DNA from: Brooklawnia sp963780175
Lineage (GTDB): Bacteria > Actinomycetota > Actinomycetes > Propionibacteriales > Propionibacteriaceae
Reading direction: 5' to 3'
DNA: 64,000 nt
NCBI GenBank assembly: GCA_963780175.1
Contig: CAWAAT010000003.1
Location: 1 to 64,000 of the forward strand
Positions 17,345 through 25,812 of this stretch are shown here, piece by piece. A model generated the notes under the pieces. It had not been told where the DNA came from and made no database searches. It saw nothing but the letters and a program-made list of their open reading frames with translations. A program made the translations under genes and the position numbers. The number at the start of each line of letters is the position of its first letter. The first letter of the stretch is position 1.

Positions 17345-17391
17345 CAGCCGATCATCTCGCGTCTGGGGCGCCGACGCAGCCTGGATGTGCC

Positions 17392-17735
17392 TCAGCCAGG
17401 CTGACCGGTCTGTGCCGGTCCCACCCTGAAGGGACGCATCATCTCGTTGTCCTCATGCTCGACGATGTGGCAGTGCCACACGTACTGGCCGGGCGTGTTG
17501 AACTGGGCCCTGACCCGGGTGACCTGACCGGGGTAGGCAATCACGGTGTCCTTGACCCCGGATTCCCATAGTTCGGGCAGCACGGGTGTCGAGCCGGGGA
17601 CGATCTCGACCGTCATGGCGGCTTCGTTCACGAAGATTGCCTGCCGGTTCACCACCTCGAACTTCACCTCGTGGATGTGCCTCGAAAGATCGTTCGTCTC
17701 GACACCGCCGCCGCGCCCAGCTCAACGGGAACCCG
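17392..17735 (-). pseudogene. Multicopper oxidase, C-terminal copper-binding stub
   Basis: About 110 residues of the last cupredoxin domain. HIHEVKFEVVNRQAIF and the copper signature YVWHCHIVEHEDNEMMRPF (type 1/type 3 ligands His-Cys-His and His) are intact. An in-frame stop lies just upstream of the preserved part, and the first two domains with the other His pairs are gone. CotA/bilirubin-oxidase-like enzymes are ~500 residues, so this cannot be active. Confidence 0.75.
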
Positions 17736-17877
17736 GCTCTCATCCACTTCAGCCTCCTCCGCACCATCCCCCCATCGGGGATAGCTATGACCACACGCCA
17801 AGGGCGATCGGAGGAGCGGGGTAGGGGCAACCGCCATCGATCATCGCTGAATGCGACTCTCGTCGCCGTTTGTGGCT

Positions 17878-18102
17878 CTAGCCTGCCCAGTCTTCTTCAT
17901 CTGGACCGGCGTCCCGATACTGGTCGATGACGTCGGCTTCGTTCGCGTCGCTCACCATGACTGCGCTGGCCGGGAGAGCCAGGGCCAGGTCGTCGGCCTC
18001 GTTCTGCAGAATCTCCGGCGACCGCTCGCTGGGATCCGGTGTCGGCCAGTCCTCAGGATCAGGCACGAGCGCATCCTCGGGTCTCGGGATGATCGGGGCC
18101 AT
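17878..18102 (-). CDS. Small acidic protein with NEADVxxQ motif
   Basis: 74 residues from ATG 18102, behind a strong GGAGGTGG site. It is rich in Asp, Glu and Pro and ends in NEADVIDQYRDAGPDEED, a motif seen in many short actinobacterial proteins of unknown role. A longer reading from 18213 has no ribosome site. Probably a real small gene. Confidence 0.65.
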   Translation of the reverse strand: MAPIIPRPEDALVPDPEDWPTPDPSERSPEILQNEADDLALALPASAVMVSDANEADVIDQYRDAGPDEEDWAG

Positions 18103-18221
18103 GTTCACCACCTCCGGGAGTTTATCGTCCGACCTTAGCGCTCTCACGCTACTCGTGAGCCTGCACACCAGTCGCCGCGCTTCCTCATTCACAGACAGTT
18201 GAGTGCCTGCCATGATGGATC

Positions 18222-18340
18222 ATGGCTGCCGATTATCAGGATCGTTGCATCTGCAGGATGTGTCCGACATATGTCGACTGTGGGGAGCCGATCGCCTTCT
18301 GTCTGACTGAGCGGGGCAGGAGTTCCTGCATCACCCGTCG
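18222..18340 (+). pseudogene. DUF2769-type Cys-rich protein, truncated
   Basis: ATG 18222 starts a Cys-rich reading, CICRMCPTYVDCGEPIAFCL and then GRSSCI. The spacing CxCxxCPxYxxC matches DUF2769, small archaeal/bacterial proteins with a probable metal-binding knuckle. At about 18340 the sequence passes into a flavoprotein remnant in a different frame, so the C-terminal Cys cluster is lost. Confidence 0.5.
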
Positions 18341-18342
18341 CG

Positions 18343-18832
18343 CCGGTCAACCGCTACGGCCGCCGGATCATGGACGAGAAACGCAACTACCACGACCGTG
18401 CCATGACCCACTTCGTCCGGGACCCCCAGCGGGCGGAGTGGACCAACATGCTCGTCTTCATGATCTTCGACCAGCGGGCCGCGACCCTCTGGCAGGGATA
18501 CCCGCCCTACCCCGTCCAGACGGGGCCGGCACCAACGTCGGTCATCTCCGCGGCGACGCTGCCCGACCTCGCCACCGCCATCGCCCCGCACCTGACGGTG
18601 ATCGCCCCGCACACCGGCGGATTCAGCCTCGACCCGGAACTACACGATGTTCCCGCTGACGGACCAGGGCCCCTACTACGCGGTCATCCTCGGGGCGGGC
18701 ACCCTGGACACCAACGGCGGGGCGATGGTGAACGCCAGCGCGCAGGTTCTTGACTGGGCTGACCAGCCCATCCCGGGCCTGTACGGCGCGGGCAACTGCA
18801 TCGCGTCCCCGACCGCGCCAAACCAGCAGAGA
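18343..18832 (+). pseudogene. FAD-binding fumarate-reductase/steroid-dehydrogenase-like remnant
   Basis: The reading VNRYGRRIMDEKRNYHDRAM, then AATLWQGYPPYPV, shifts frame near 18637 and continues YTMFPLTDQGPYYAVILGAG and PIPGLYGAGNCIASPTA. These are C-terminal blocks of FAD-binding_2 enzymes (3-ketosteroid dehydrogenase/fumarate reductase flavoproteins). The N-terminal Rossmann domain, an internal segment and the final helices (GYWGAGxTxGPAL) are missing. Dead remnant. Confidence 0.7.
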
Positions 18833-18841
18833 GGAACGTCC

Positions 18842-19117
18842 ATGGACTACGTCAAGGTCGCCTCCACGGCAGGTGTCGCGGGCTTCGTCCTGCACGTGGT
18901 GGTGCTGTTCATGACCGTCAGCCTGGGTCTGTTCTGGGGGATGTGGTTGTACTTCGTCGCTGTCGGGCAGACGATCCTCGGATTCGGCGTGATCGGCTGG
19001 TTGCTGTTGCGGCGGCGCCCCGTCGCGGCCCTGATCGTCCCCTTCGTCTCGGCGGCCATCACCTTGCTGCTCCTGGCCATCACGAACGTCTTCTGGCCCG
19101 AGCGGCTCGTCCCTTGA
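18842..19117 (+). CDS. Small membrane protein, three TM helices
   Basis: 91 residues from ATG 18842, behind AGAGAGGAAC. Three hydrophobic helices (about 8-29, 32-55 and 62-84) with a short RRRP turn form a compact membrane protein. It directly follows the flavoprotein remnant and may once have been its partner. Family not recognised. Confidence 0.6.
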   Translation: MDYVKVASTAGVAGFVLHVVVLFMTVSLGLFWGMWLYFVAVGQTILGFGVIGWLLLRRRPVAALIVPFVSAAITLLLLAITNVFWPERLVP

Positions 19118-19217
19118 CCCTCGGACCTGGCCGACGCTGACAGGTGGACGAGGCGCCACGGGAGCCGGTGAGGTGCCAGAGTTGGCCTTGCATATTTTCC
19201 GCATGGGAGGACTCAAG

Positions 19218-20108
19218 ATGAAGCGTCCACTGGTGGCCAGCGCTGCCGTTCTGTCTGCCTTGACACTGATGCTCGCCGGCTGCGGCTCCGACAGCATGAG
19301 CGGCAACCCGTCGGCTTCCGCAGGCTCGTCCCTGCCCGCCGTCGAGGTCAACCAGACGCTGCACGACTCGCTGCCCGACAAGATCAAGCAGGCGGGCGCC
19401 ATCGAGATGGGGGTCGACGCGACCTACAAGCCCAACGAGTACATGGAGGGCACCACGATCAAGGGCATGAACGTGGAACTCTTCGACGCGGTCGCTGCCC
19501 GCCTCGGCGTCGAGGCCAACTGGAACGCGTCCCAGTTCGACGCGATCCTGGCCGGCGTCCAGGCCCAGAAGTACGACGTCGGAAGTTCGTCGTTCACCAT
19601 CACCGCCAAGCGGATGGAAACGATCACGTTCGTGGAGTACCTGAATGTCGGCACCCAGTGGGCGACCCTGGTCGGCAACCCGAAGGACGTCGACCCGAAG
19701 AACCCCTGCGGCAAGACCATCGCCTACCAGACGGGCACCACGCAGGAGGAGGAGATCCAGGCGGCACAGGCCACCTGCTCGTCCCCGATCGTGGAACTGC
19801 CGTACGCCGGTCAGGACGAGGTCAACAACGCGCTCGCGATCGGCAAGGCCGACGCCATGCTGGCCGATTACCCGATCACCCAGAACGCGATTCAGACCTC
19901 TGACGGCAAGATGGAGGCCCTCGGTGAGCAGTATGGGGCGGCCCCGTACGGCTTTGCGCTGGCCAAGGACAATCTGGAGCTCGCCGAAGCGATCTCGAAG
20001 GCACTGGACGACCTCAAGACCTCGGGCCAGTACGAAGCGGTCCTCGCCAAGTACGGCGTCAGCCAGGCCGCTGTGACGAGCTTCCCGGTCAATCCGAAAG
20101 TGTCATGA
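19218..20108 (+). CDS. Amino-acid ABC transporter, substrate-binding lipoprotein
   Basis: 296 residues. Lipoprotein signal with lipobox LMLAGCGS. SBP_bac_3 fold: IKQAGAIEMGVDATYKPNEY, MNVELFDAVAARLGVE, the FDAILAGVQAQKYDVGSSSF block, and a second lobe with AYQTGTTQEEEIQ and ADAMLADYPIT. It should bind a polar amino acid or related metabolite outside the membrane. ATG 19218 follows GGGAGG. The permease gene overlaps its stop by four bases (ATGA). Confidence 0.93.
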   Translation: MKRPLVASAAVLSALTLMLAGCGSDSMSGNPSASAGSSLPAVEVNQTLHDSLPDKIKQAGAIEMGVDATYKPNEYMEGTTIKGMNVELFDAVAARLGVEANWNASQFDAILAGVQAQKYDVGSSSFTITAKRMETITFVEYLNVGTQWATLVGNPKDVDPKNPCGKTIAYQTGTTQEEEIQAAQATCSSPIVELPYAGQDEVNNALAIGKADAMLADYPITQNAIQTSDGKMEALGEQYGAAPYGFALAKDNLELAEAISKALDDLKTSGQYEAVLAKYGVSQAAVTSFPVNPKVS

Positions 20109-21112
20109 GCGTTTCTCGGCCCCCACTGGGCGCTGAACAACGGGTCGACGAGCGTCCCGGAACGATCGACGCGATCCCGGTACGTCGTCCCGGGCGCATC
20201 GTCGCGGGGGTGGTCGCCGGGCTCATCGGGGCGATGATCGTCGCGCAGCTCATCACCAATCCCGCCTTCGACTGGGCTTTCACCTTCGAGGCGATGAACC
20301 AGCGCCAAGTCATCCGGGGTTTCATAGCGGGGACCCTGCTGGCCACTGTCGGGGCGATGGCCATCGGAGTGGCGCTGGGTGTCGCGCTGGCGGTGATGCG
20401 GATGTCGGCCAACCCCGTGCTGCGGTGGACGTCGGCCATCTACATCTGGTTCTTCCGGGCCGTTCCCCGCTATGTGCTGCTGATGATTCTGGGGGCAGCC
20501 GGCGCGTTCGCCATCGGAGGCCTGGGCATCGGCATCCCGTACGACAGGGAGATCCTCGCGTTGTTCGGCATCGATGGGACGATGCGCATCGCCACCATCG
20601 ACCTCAACAGATTCTCCACCACCGTGTGGATGGCGATCTTCGGCCTCGGCCTGTCCGAGGCCGCCTACATGGCTGAGATCGCCCGCTCGGGCATCATGAG
20701 CGTCGATCAAGGACAGTGGGAGGCCGCTCGCGCGCTCGGCATGAGCAACTCCGAGACCATGCGGCGCATCATCCTGCCGCAGGCCATGCGCGTGATCATC
20801 CCGCCAACCGGCAATGAGACCATCGCCATGTTCAAGGACACCTCGCTGCTGAGCGCGCTGCCGCTGGCCAACGAGATGTTCTTCCAGATCAAGATGATCG
20901 GAACAGCCACCTACAAGCTGATACCGAGCTACACAGGGGCGACGCTGTACTACGTCCTCACCGCCACCCTGCTGGGGTTCGGGCAGTCATGGCTCGAGAA
21001 GCGCTTCGGGCGCGGGTACTCGTCCTCGGGCTCCCAAGGAGGAGCCCGCCGAACGAAGGTGGCGGTCGATCCGAATGTCAGCGCGTTGCGTTTCGCGGGG
21101 GCGGACCACTGA
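20105..21112 (+). CDS. Amino-acid ABC transporter, permease
   Basis: 335 residues with about six membrane helices. The family signature near the cytoplasmic coupling helix is EAARALGMSNSETMRRIILP. WFFRAVPRYVLLMIL, GLSEAAYMAEIARSGI and FKDTSLLSAL are typical of the His/Glu/Gln/Arg/opine TM domain. It carries a ~60-residue extra loop between helices two and four relative to short homologues. A 4-bp overlap with the binding protein and a 1-bp overlap with the ATPase indicate one operon. Confidence 0.92.
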   Translation: MSVSRPPLGAEQRVDERPGTIDAIPVRRPGRIVAGVVAGLIGAMIVAQLITNPAFDWAFTFEAMNQRQVIRGFIAGTLLATVGAMAIGVALGVALAVMRMSANPVLRWTSAIYIWFFRAVPRYVLLMILGAAGAFAIGGLGIGIPYDREILALFGIDGTMRIATIDLNRFSTTVWMAIFGLGLSEAAYMAEIARSGIMSVDQGQWEAARALGMSNSETMRRIILPQAMRVIIPPTGNETIAMFKDTSLLSALPLANEMFFQIKMIGTATYKLIPSYTGATLYYVLTATLLGFGQSWLEKRFGRGYSSSGSQGGARRTKVAVDPNVSALRFAGADH

Positions 21113-21897
21113 TGAGCCGGGCGGATGGCAGCGGCGAACCGCTGGTGCGGGCTGTGAACGTTCACAAGTCATTCGGTGAGACCGAAGTGCTCAAGGGCGT
21201 CGACCTCGAGGTCTATCCCGGAGAGGTGGTCGTCCTGCTGGGGCCGTCCGGCTCGGGCAAGACCACCTTCCTGAGGTTGGTCAACCAGATGGAGACCCTC
21301 ACCGGCGGCCGCATCTGGGTCAACGGTGAGCTGATCGGAATCGTCGAACGCGACGGCCAACTGCACCGGCGCAAGGACCCCGACATCGCCCGGCAGCGAT
21401 CCAAGATCGGCATGGTCTTCCAGCGGTTCAACCTCTTCCCGCACAAGACCGCCATCGAGAACATCACCGAGGGCCAACTCGTGGTCACCAAGAAGTCGAG
21501 GAAGGCCGCCGAGGAACGCGCGTGGGACCTGCTGGGTCAGGTGGGGCTGACCGACAAGGCGCACAGCTACCCGTCCCAACTCTCAGGTGGGCAGCAGCAG
21601 CGCATCGCGATAGCGCGAGCCCTGGCCATGGACCCCGAGTTGATGCTCTTCGACGAGCCGACATCGGCGCTCGACCCCGAGTTGGTCGGCGAGGTTTTGA
21701 CGGTGATGAAGACCCTGGCCGCAGAGGGTGTCACGATGATGGTCGTCACCCACGAGATGGGCTTCGCCAGGGAAGTGGCCGATCAGGTCTTCTTCCTGGA
21801 CGGCGGCGTCGTCGTCGAGTCGGGGACCCCGGATGAGGTGCTCGGCAACCCGCAGCAGGAACGCACCAAGGCGTTCCTGGCCCGCGTCCGGCACTGA
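21112..21897 (+). CDS. Amino-acid ABC transporter, ATP-binding protein
   Basis: 261 residues from ATG 21112 (TGATG overlap with the permease). Walker A GPSGSGKTT, Q-loop VFQRFNLFPHKTAIENI, ABC signature LSGGQQQR, Walker B LMLFDEPTSALDPE and the switch His VVTHEMGF are all intact. It is the GlnQ/HisP type that energises polar amino-acid uptake with the two genes before it. Confidence 0.95.
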   Translation: MSRADGSGEPLVRAVNVHKSFGETEVLKGVDLEVYPGEVVVLLGPSGSGKTTFLRLVNQMETLTGGRIWVNGELIGIVERDGQLHRRKDPDIARQRSKIGMVFQRFNLFPHKTAIENITEGQLVVTKKSRKAAEERAWDLLGQVGLTDKAHSYPSQLSGGQQQRIAIARALAMDPELMLFDEPTSALDPELVGEVLTVMKTLAAEGVTMMVVTHEMGFAREVADQVFFLDGGVVVESGTPDEVLGNPQQERTKAFLARVRH

Positions 21898-21898
21898 C

Positions 21899-22873
21899 CT
21901 ACCTGGTGGCGGTTGGCAACCAGACCGACGACCAGCCGATGATCGGCTCACCCCAACCGTCGGCAGGCTCGGTGAGCGGGATCAGGCCGACCCCGGTGGG
22001 GGCGCCGTTGCTGTAGACCATGCCGTTGCCGGCGTACAGCGCCACGTGTCCGTACGGGTTACCGATCGGCGTCCCGTCGTACCAGATCAAGGCGCCCACT
22101 GGGATGTCGGTCAGGTCGGTGTTCATCTGCCCGGCGGCAGTGATCGTCGCCGCTGCCTGCTGGGCGCCGACCTCCCCGGCCGACGTGTACCCGTAGAACG
22201 TCGCCACCAGAGACAGACACATGTTCTGGTAACCCCAGTTCCCGGTCATCGACCCGGCCCTGGCGATCGCTTCCTCGACGCTGGCTGCAGGCAGCTGGCT
22301 GGGCGCGATGTTCGTGGCCACGGTGAGGGCAGGAGCGGCCGGGGTTTCGACAGCGGCGGTCGTCGCGGGAGCAGCCTCCGCAGGAGGCTGGGACTCATCC
22401 TGAGCAGGGGACTCCACAAGCACGACGTCGGCCGGCACGTCGATCACCGAAGGCAAGCTGGCGGCGGGCGTGCTCGGCATCAGGGTGCGCGAAGCATCGC
22501 GGCTGACCGAAACCTCCCTGGCGACGGCTGGCGTGCTGGCGGTGGCGGTGGGCGTGATTGGCAGTGCCGCGCTCCCGGCAATGGCAGCCCCGGAGAGCGA
22601 GCTGACCGCAACCAGCAATGCGAGGGAGGCAGCGACTCGACTCCCGGCGGGCTTCCGGTTGCGGGGTTCCTCAAGGCCAGACTGCGCCAGGACCGGGCTC
22701 TCGTGCTCGACGAGGGCCCGACAGGCAACCCGGTAGCCGCCCGCATCGTCGGTTGCCAGTGCTCGCCTGGCTACCCCGATCTGGGCCCGGGGCATACGTG
22801 ACTCGACTGGGGCTGCTAATGCCCACATGTCGTTCGCGTCGAAGCCTTCGGGCAACGCCCTGGATGCACTCAA
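21899..22873 (-). CDS. Secreted NlpC/P60-like cell-wall protein
   Basis: 324 residues. A basic N-terminus of about 75 residues leads to one membrane helix (VAASLALLVAVSSLSGAAIA), an Ala/Pro/Thr-rich linker and a C-terminal domain (about 210-324). The Cys in NMCLSLVATFYGYTSAG and His in YGHVALYAGNGMVYS form the NlpC/P60-like Cys-His pair. Such enzymes cut peptidoglycan stem peptides. TTG 22873 is preceded by GAGGAC and a good promoter, so the long cytoplasmic N-terminus appears real. The third polar residue is unclear. Confidence 0.8.
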   Translation of the reverse strand: MSASRALPEGFDANDMWALAAPVESRMPRAQIGVARRALATDDAGGYRVACRALVEHESPVLAQSGLEEPRNRKPAGSRVAASLALLVAVSSLSGAAIAGSAALPITPTATASTPAVAREVSVSRDASRTLMPSTPAASLPSVIDVPADVVLVESPAQDESQPPAEAAPATTAAVETPAAPALTVATNIAPSQLPAASVEEAIARAGSMTGNWGYQNMCLSLVATFYGYTSAGEVGAQQAAATITAAGQMNTDLTDIPVGALIWYDGTPIGNPYGHVALYAGNGMVYSNGAPTGVGLIPLTEPADGWGEPIIGWSSVWLPTATR

Positions 22874-22924
22874 TTGCTGTCCTCAGTTCGTGGTGAGCCC
22901 TGTGTCCAGGCACCCCTCCGATGA

Positions 22925-22953
22925 ATCTTAAGAAAGACTTTAATCTTTCTCAA
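22925..22953 (-). promoter_or_regulatory. Sigma-A-type promoter of the NlpC/P60-like gene
   Basis: On the minus strand TTGAGA (22953-22948), a 17-bp spacer and TAAGAT (22930-22925). The spacer contains AGAAAGA/TCTTTCT dyad symmetry and is unusually AT-rich for this genome. The start codon lies about 50 nt downstream. Confidence 0.6.
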
Positions 22954-22970
22954 AGAGCGTTCAAAACTAC

Positions 22971-23170
22971 ATGGCAACCAGCGGTGCACCTGTTTCCGCA
23001 AGCGGCAGCCGCCAGGTCTCACAGGGCGCGCTGGACGCCGGAGGCGAGGTGCTCGGGGTGATCCCGCGCTCGAGCTCCATCGGGTTCAACGACGACCCCG
23101 TGGGGTTCCTCAATCTCGGTGGACTGTGGACGCCACTGCTCACCGCGCTCGGCAGCCTGGTTGATGCCCT
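22971..23170 (+). pseudogene. LOG-family (cytokinin riboside phosphoribohydrolase-like) remnant with internal deletion
   Basis: The plus frame reads GALDAGGEVLGVIPRS, then directly DDPVGFLNLGGLWTPLLTAL. In LOG/TIGR00730 proteins these blocks (GGxVxGVIPxxL and KPxxLLNxGGFxxPLL) are separated by about 60 residues that include the PGGxGTxxE active site. Here that part is gone. No start or Rossmann N-terminus is present. Confidence 0.5.
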
Positions 23171-23286
23171 CGCTGGTCTGATCAGTCGGCTCGACGGTTC
23201 AGTCAATGAGAGTGCAGCAACACTGCGCCCAACACGTCGAGTCTCGCAGGCATGAGCCCAGCGTCCGGCAGCTTCTCCCACGCCCG

Positions 23287-24240
23287 TCAGTGCGCAGCGG
23301 CCGCCTTCTTCTTCGGCAACGGAAGCAGGTGCATCACGGCGACAGCGACCCCGCCTACCAGCAGCCCGACCAGGGCGGACGCCAGGGTGTTGACCAACCA
23401 GGCGAGGAACGACCCGGCCGCGGGGACCGCATGGGAGACCAACGTCTCGATGGTGTGCACCTGGTCGTAGAGCCAGTGCCAGCCCAGGGTGTCGACGCCG
23501 ACCAGCAGGATGTGGCCGCCCACCCACAGCATCGCTGCGATGCCCACCGTGGACAGCACCTTGAGGACGACCGGCATCCCCGCCACGAGAGCCCGCCCGA
23601 CCCGCTGCGGCAAGGGGTTGTCCCGTCCGGCGAGGTGCAGGCCCACGTCGTCCATCTTGACGATGACTGCGACCACGCCGTAGACCAGCGCCGTGATGGC
23701 GAGCGCCACCAGGACGAGGATGATCGCCCGCGACATGAACGGCTCGTCGGCCACCTCGTTCAGCGCGATGATCATGATCTCGGCCGACAGGATGAAGTCC
23801 GTGGTGATCGCGCCCCGAACCATGGCGTCCTCCTGCGCAGGGCCCTCCACGGCGGCCGGCACCGGGTGCGACTCCTTGGCATGCCCCGAAACGACCTCCC
23901 AGACCTTCTCGGCGCCCTCGTATGACAGGTAGAGGCCGCCCAGCATGAGGATCGGTGTGATGGTCCACGGCACGAACTGGCTGAGCAGCAGCACAGCGGG
24001 CAGGATGAACACCAGCTTGTTGCGGATCGACCCGAGCGCGATCTTCTTGATCATGGGCAGCTCCCGAGACGCGGTGAAGCCGTCCACGTAGCGGGGCGTC
24101 ACGGCGGCGTCATCGACGACGACGCCCAGCGACTTGCTGCCGGCCTTGCCGGCCGCGGCGCCGATGTCGTCGAGCGAGGCGGCGGTCAGCTTGGCCAGCG
24201 CCGCGATGTCGTCGAGCAGGGCCGCCAGTCCGCCGCTCAC
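23287..24240 (-). CDS. DUF808/YedI-family integral membrane protein
   Basis: 317 residues. The start SGGLAALLDDIAALAKLTA and the following VVDDAAVTPRYVDGF segment are diagnostic of the DUF808 (YedI) family. About seven membrane helices follow (VFILPAVLLLSQFVPW; GAITTDFILSAEIMIIAL; MLWVGGHILLVGVD). The C-terminus is a basic PKKK tail. Function unknown; sometimes linked to envelope stress. GTG 24240 fits the conserved N-terminus. Confidence 0.9.
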   Translation of the reverse strand: MSGGLAALLDDIAALAKLTAASLDDIGAAAGKAGSKSLGVVVDDAAVTPRYVDGFTASRELPMIKKIALGSIRNKLVFILPAVLLLSQFVPWTITPILMLGGLYLSYEGAEKVWEVVSGHAKESHPVPAAVEGPAQEDAMVRGAITTDFILSAEIMIIALNEVADEPFMSRAIILVLVALAITALVYGVVAVIVKMDDVGLHLAGRDNPLPQRVGRALVAGMPVVLKVLSTVGIAAMLWVGGHILLVGVDTLGWHWLYDQVHTIETLVSHAVPAAGSFLAWLVNTLASALVGLLVGGVAVAVMHLLPLPKKKAAAAH

Positions 24241-24355
24241 CGGGTTGCCACCGACGTGTGCATGATCCAGGAATTCGCCACGTCACGACTCTAACGCCCG
24301 ACCGGTGGCCGGATCCTTGTCGGGCATTGCCGATGACTGGACGCCCATCCCGGCG

Positions 24356-24370
24356 TACGCTCGGAAGATG
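24356..24370 (+). promoter_or_regulatory. Leaderless start of the CoA-disulfide-reductase-like gene
   Basis: TACGCT (24356-24361), six bases, then ATG 24368. This selects ATG 24368 over the in-frame GTG 24305. Confidence 0.5.
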
Positions 24371-25768
24371 TCGTCCACACAACCTTCGATCCCCGGCGCC
24401 CCGCTCGCCCGGCCACGTCGGATGGTCGTCGTGGGTGCCGTCGCCGCCGGCACAGCGGCCGGTACGCAGGCTCGGCGTAACGATCCCTCGATTGAGATCG
24501 TCATCTACGAGCGCGACCGCGACATCTCCTACTCCGGGTGCGGGATTCCGCTCTACCTTGGCGGTCAGGTACCGAACGCCGATCAACTGCATCCCCGTGG
24601 CCCGGCGTGGTTCGACGACCACCACCGCATTGACGTCCGCACGCAGCACGAGGTGCTGGCGGTCGATCACGAGACGAGGTCGTTGAGGGTGCGCAACCTC
24701 CTCACCGGCGAAGAGTTCGCCGACCATTACGACGTTCTCGTCCTGGCCACCGGCGCGACGCCCATCGTTCCGCAGGTTCCGGGAGCCCAGAGGCCCGGGG
24801 TCTTCACCGTTCGCAGCATTCGCGATGCAGAGGCGATGGAGGGCTGGCTCGAGATGCGCCACCCCAGCACCCTGGCCGTGATCGGGTCAGGATCGATGGG
24901 CATGGAACTGACGGACATGCTGCACCAGCGCGGTCTTCAGGTGACCATGGTCGAGCGCGCTTCGCAGGTGCTGCCCACCTTCGACGCCGACATGGCCGCC
25001 CACGTGGAGTCGACGCTCACCCACCACGGGGTGCAGGTGCGTCTCGGTGTCGGTGTGGCGGCCATCGAGGGTGGTGACGCCGTGACGTCAGTCCTCCTGC
25101 AGAGCGGCGAGCGAGTCCCCGCCGGGATGGTCATCCTCAACGTCGGGCTGTGTCCCAACGTTGAACTTGCGCGGCAACTCGGAGCAACGCTGGGTGCCAG
25201 CGGCGCCGTCCGCGTCGACTCAGCGATGCGGACCAGCGTGCCTGACGTGTTCGCGGTGGGGGACGCTGCAGAGAGCCACTCACTTGTGACGGGTCAGCCC
25301 CTGTGGTGGACGCATGGCTCGACGGCGAACAGGATGGGACTGATCGCCGGAAACGAGATCACCGGCGGGAGCTTCGCGCTGCGGGGTGTGCTGGGCACGG
25401 CCATCTTCCAGGTGTTCGACCTCGCCGTCGGCATCACCGGGCTGACCGAGCGGGACGCGCGCGACCAAGGCCTGGATGTGGTGGTGGCCGTCACCAGCCA
25501 CTTGGACCGGGCCGTCTACGCGGGTGGTCGGCGTCTGACCATCAAGCTCATCGCCGAGGCGACGACCGGACGCCTCCTCGGCGCCCAGGCCGTCGGGGCA
25601 CAGGGTGTGGACAAGCGCATCGACGTCCTGGCCACCGCCATAACCTTCGGCGCCACGGCCGCAGACCTCCTCCAGATCGATCTCGGCTACAACCCGCCCT
25701 TCTCCACTCCCAGGGATCCGGTCCATTACGCCGGCCTGGCGATCGACGAGCTCATTCGCAAGCGGTGA
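24368..25768 (+). CDS. CoA-disulfide-reductase/NADH-oxidase-like flavoprotein
   Basis: 466 residues. FAD motif VVVGAVAAGTAAGTQARR near the start and the active-site Cys in SYSGCGIPLYLGG. The NAD motif is AVIGSGSMGMELTDML, the second FAD motif DVFAVGDAAES, and the dimerisation domain ends YNPPFSTPRDPVH. The single Cys matches CoA-disulfide reductases and NADH oxidases/peroxidases (Cdr/Nox). It should reduce CoA disulfide, polysulfide or oxygen with NAD(P)H. No rhodanese domain is fused. Cysteine synthase follows 44 bp downstream, giving a loose sulfur context. Confidence 0.9.
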   Translation: MSSTQPSIPGAPLARPRRMVVVGAVAAGTAAGTQARRNDPSIEIVIYERDRDISYSGCGIPLYLGGQVPNADQLHPRGPAWFDDHHRIDVRTQHEVLAVDHETRSLRVRNLLTGEEFADHYDVLVLATGATPIVPQVPGAQRPGVFTVRSIRDAEAMEGWLEMRHPSTLAVIGSGSMGMELTDMLHQRGLQVTMVERASQVLPTFDADMAAHVESTLTHHGVQVRLGVGVAAIEGGDAVTSVLLQSGERVPAGMVILNVGLCPNVELARQLGATLGASGAVRVDSAMRTSVPDVFAVGDAAESHSLVTGQPLWWTHGSTANRMGLIAGNEITGGSFALRGVLGTAIFQVFDLAVGITGLTERDARDQGLDVVVAVTSHLDRAVYAGGRRLTIKLIAEATTGRLLGAQAVGAQGVDKRIDVLATAITFGATAADLLQIDLGYNPPFSTPRDPVHYAGLAIDELIRKR

Positions 25769-25812
25769 CTCCGCGGCGGACTTCAGCTGCGAGGTGTGAG
25801 ATTGTCTACCTC

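Noticed and set aside
22874..22960. Possible c-di-AMP (ydaO) riboswitch before the NlpC/P60-like gene
   Set aside because: The leader is only about 50 nt after a good promoter, too short, and no conserved core was seen.
22967..23968. 333-aa minus-strand frame opposite the LOG remnant and overlapping the DUF808 gene
   Set aside because: Antisense/shifted shadow of DUF808 with Gly/Arg-rich composition.
24305..24367. GTG 24305 as start of the CoA-disulfide-reductase-like gene
   Set aside because: Adds a non-conserved 21-residue leader; the TACGCT box six bases before ATG 24368 supports the shorter form.
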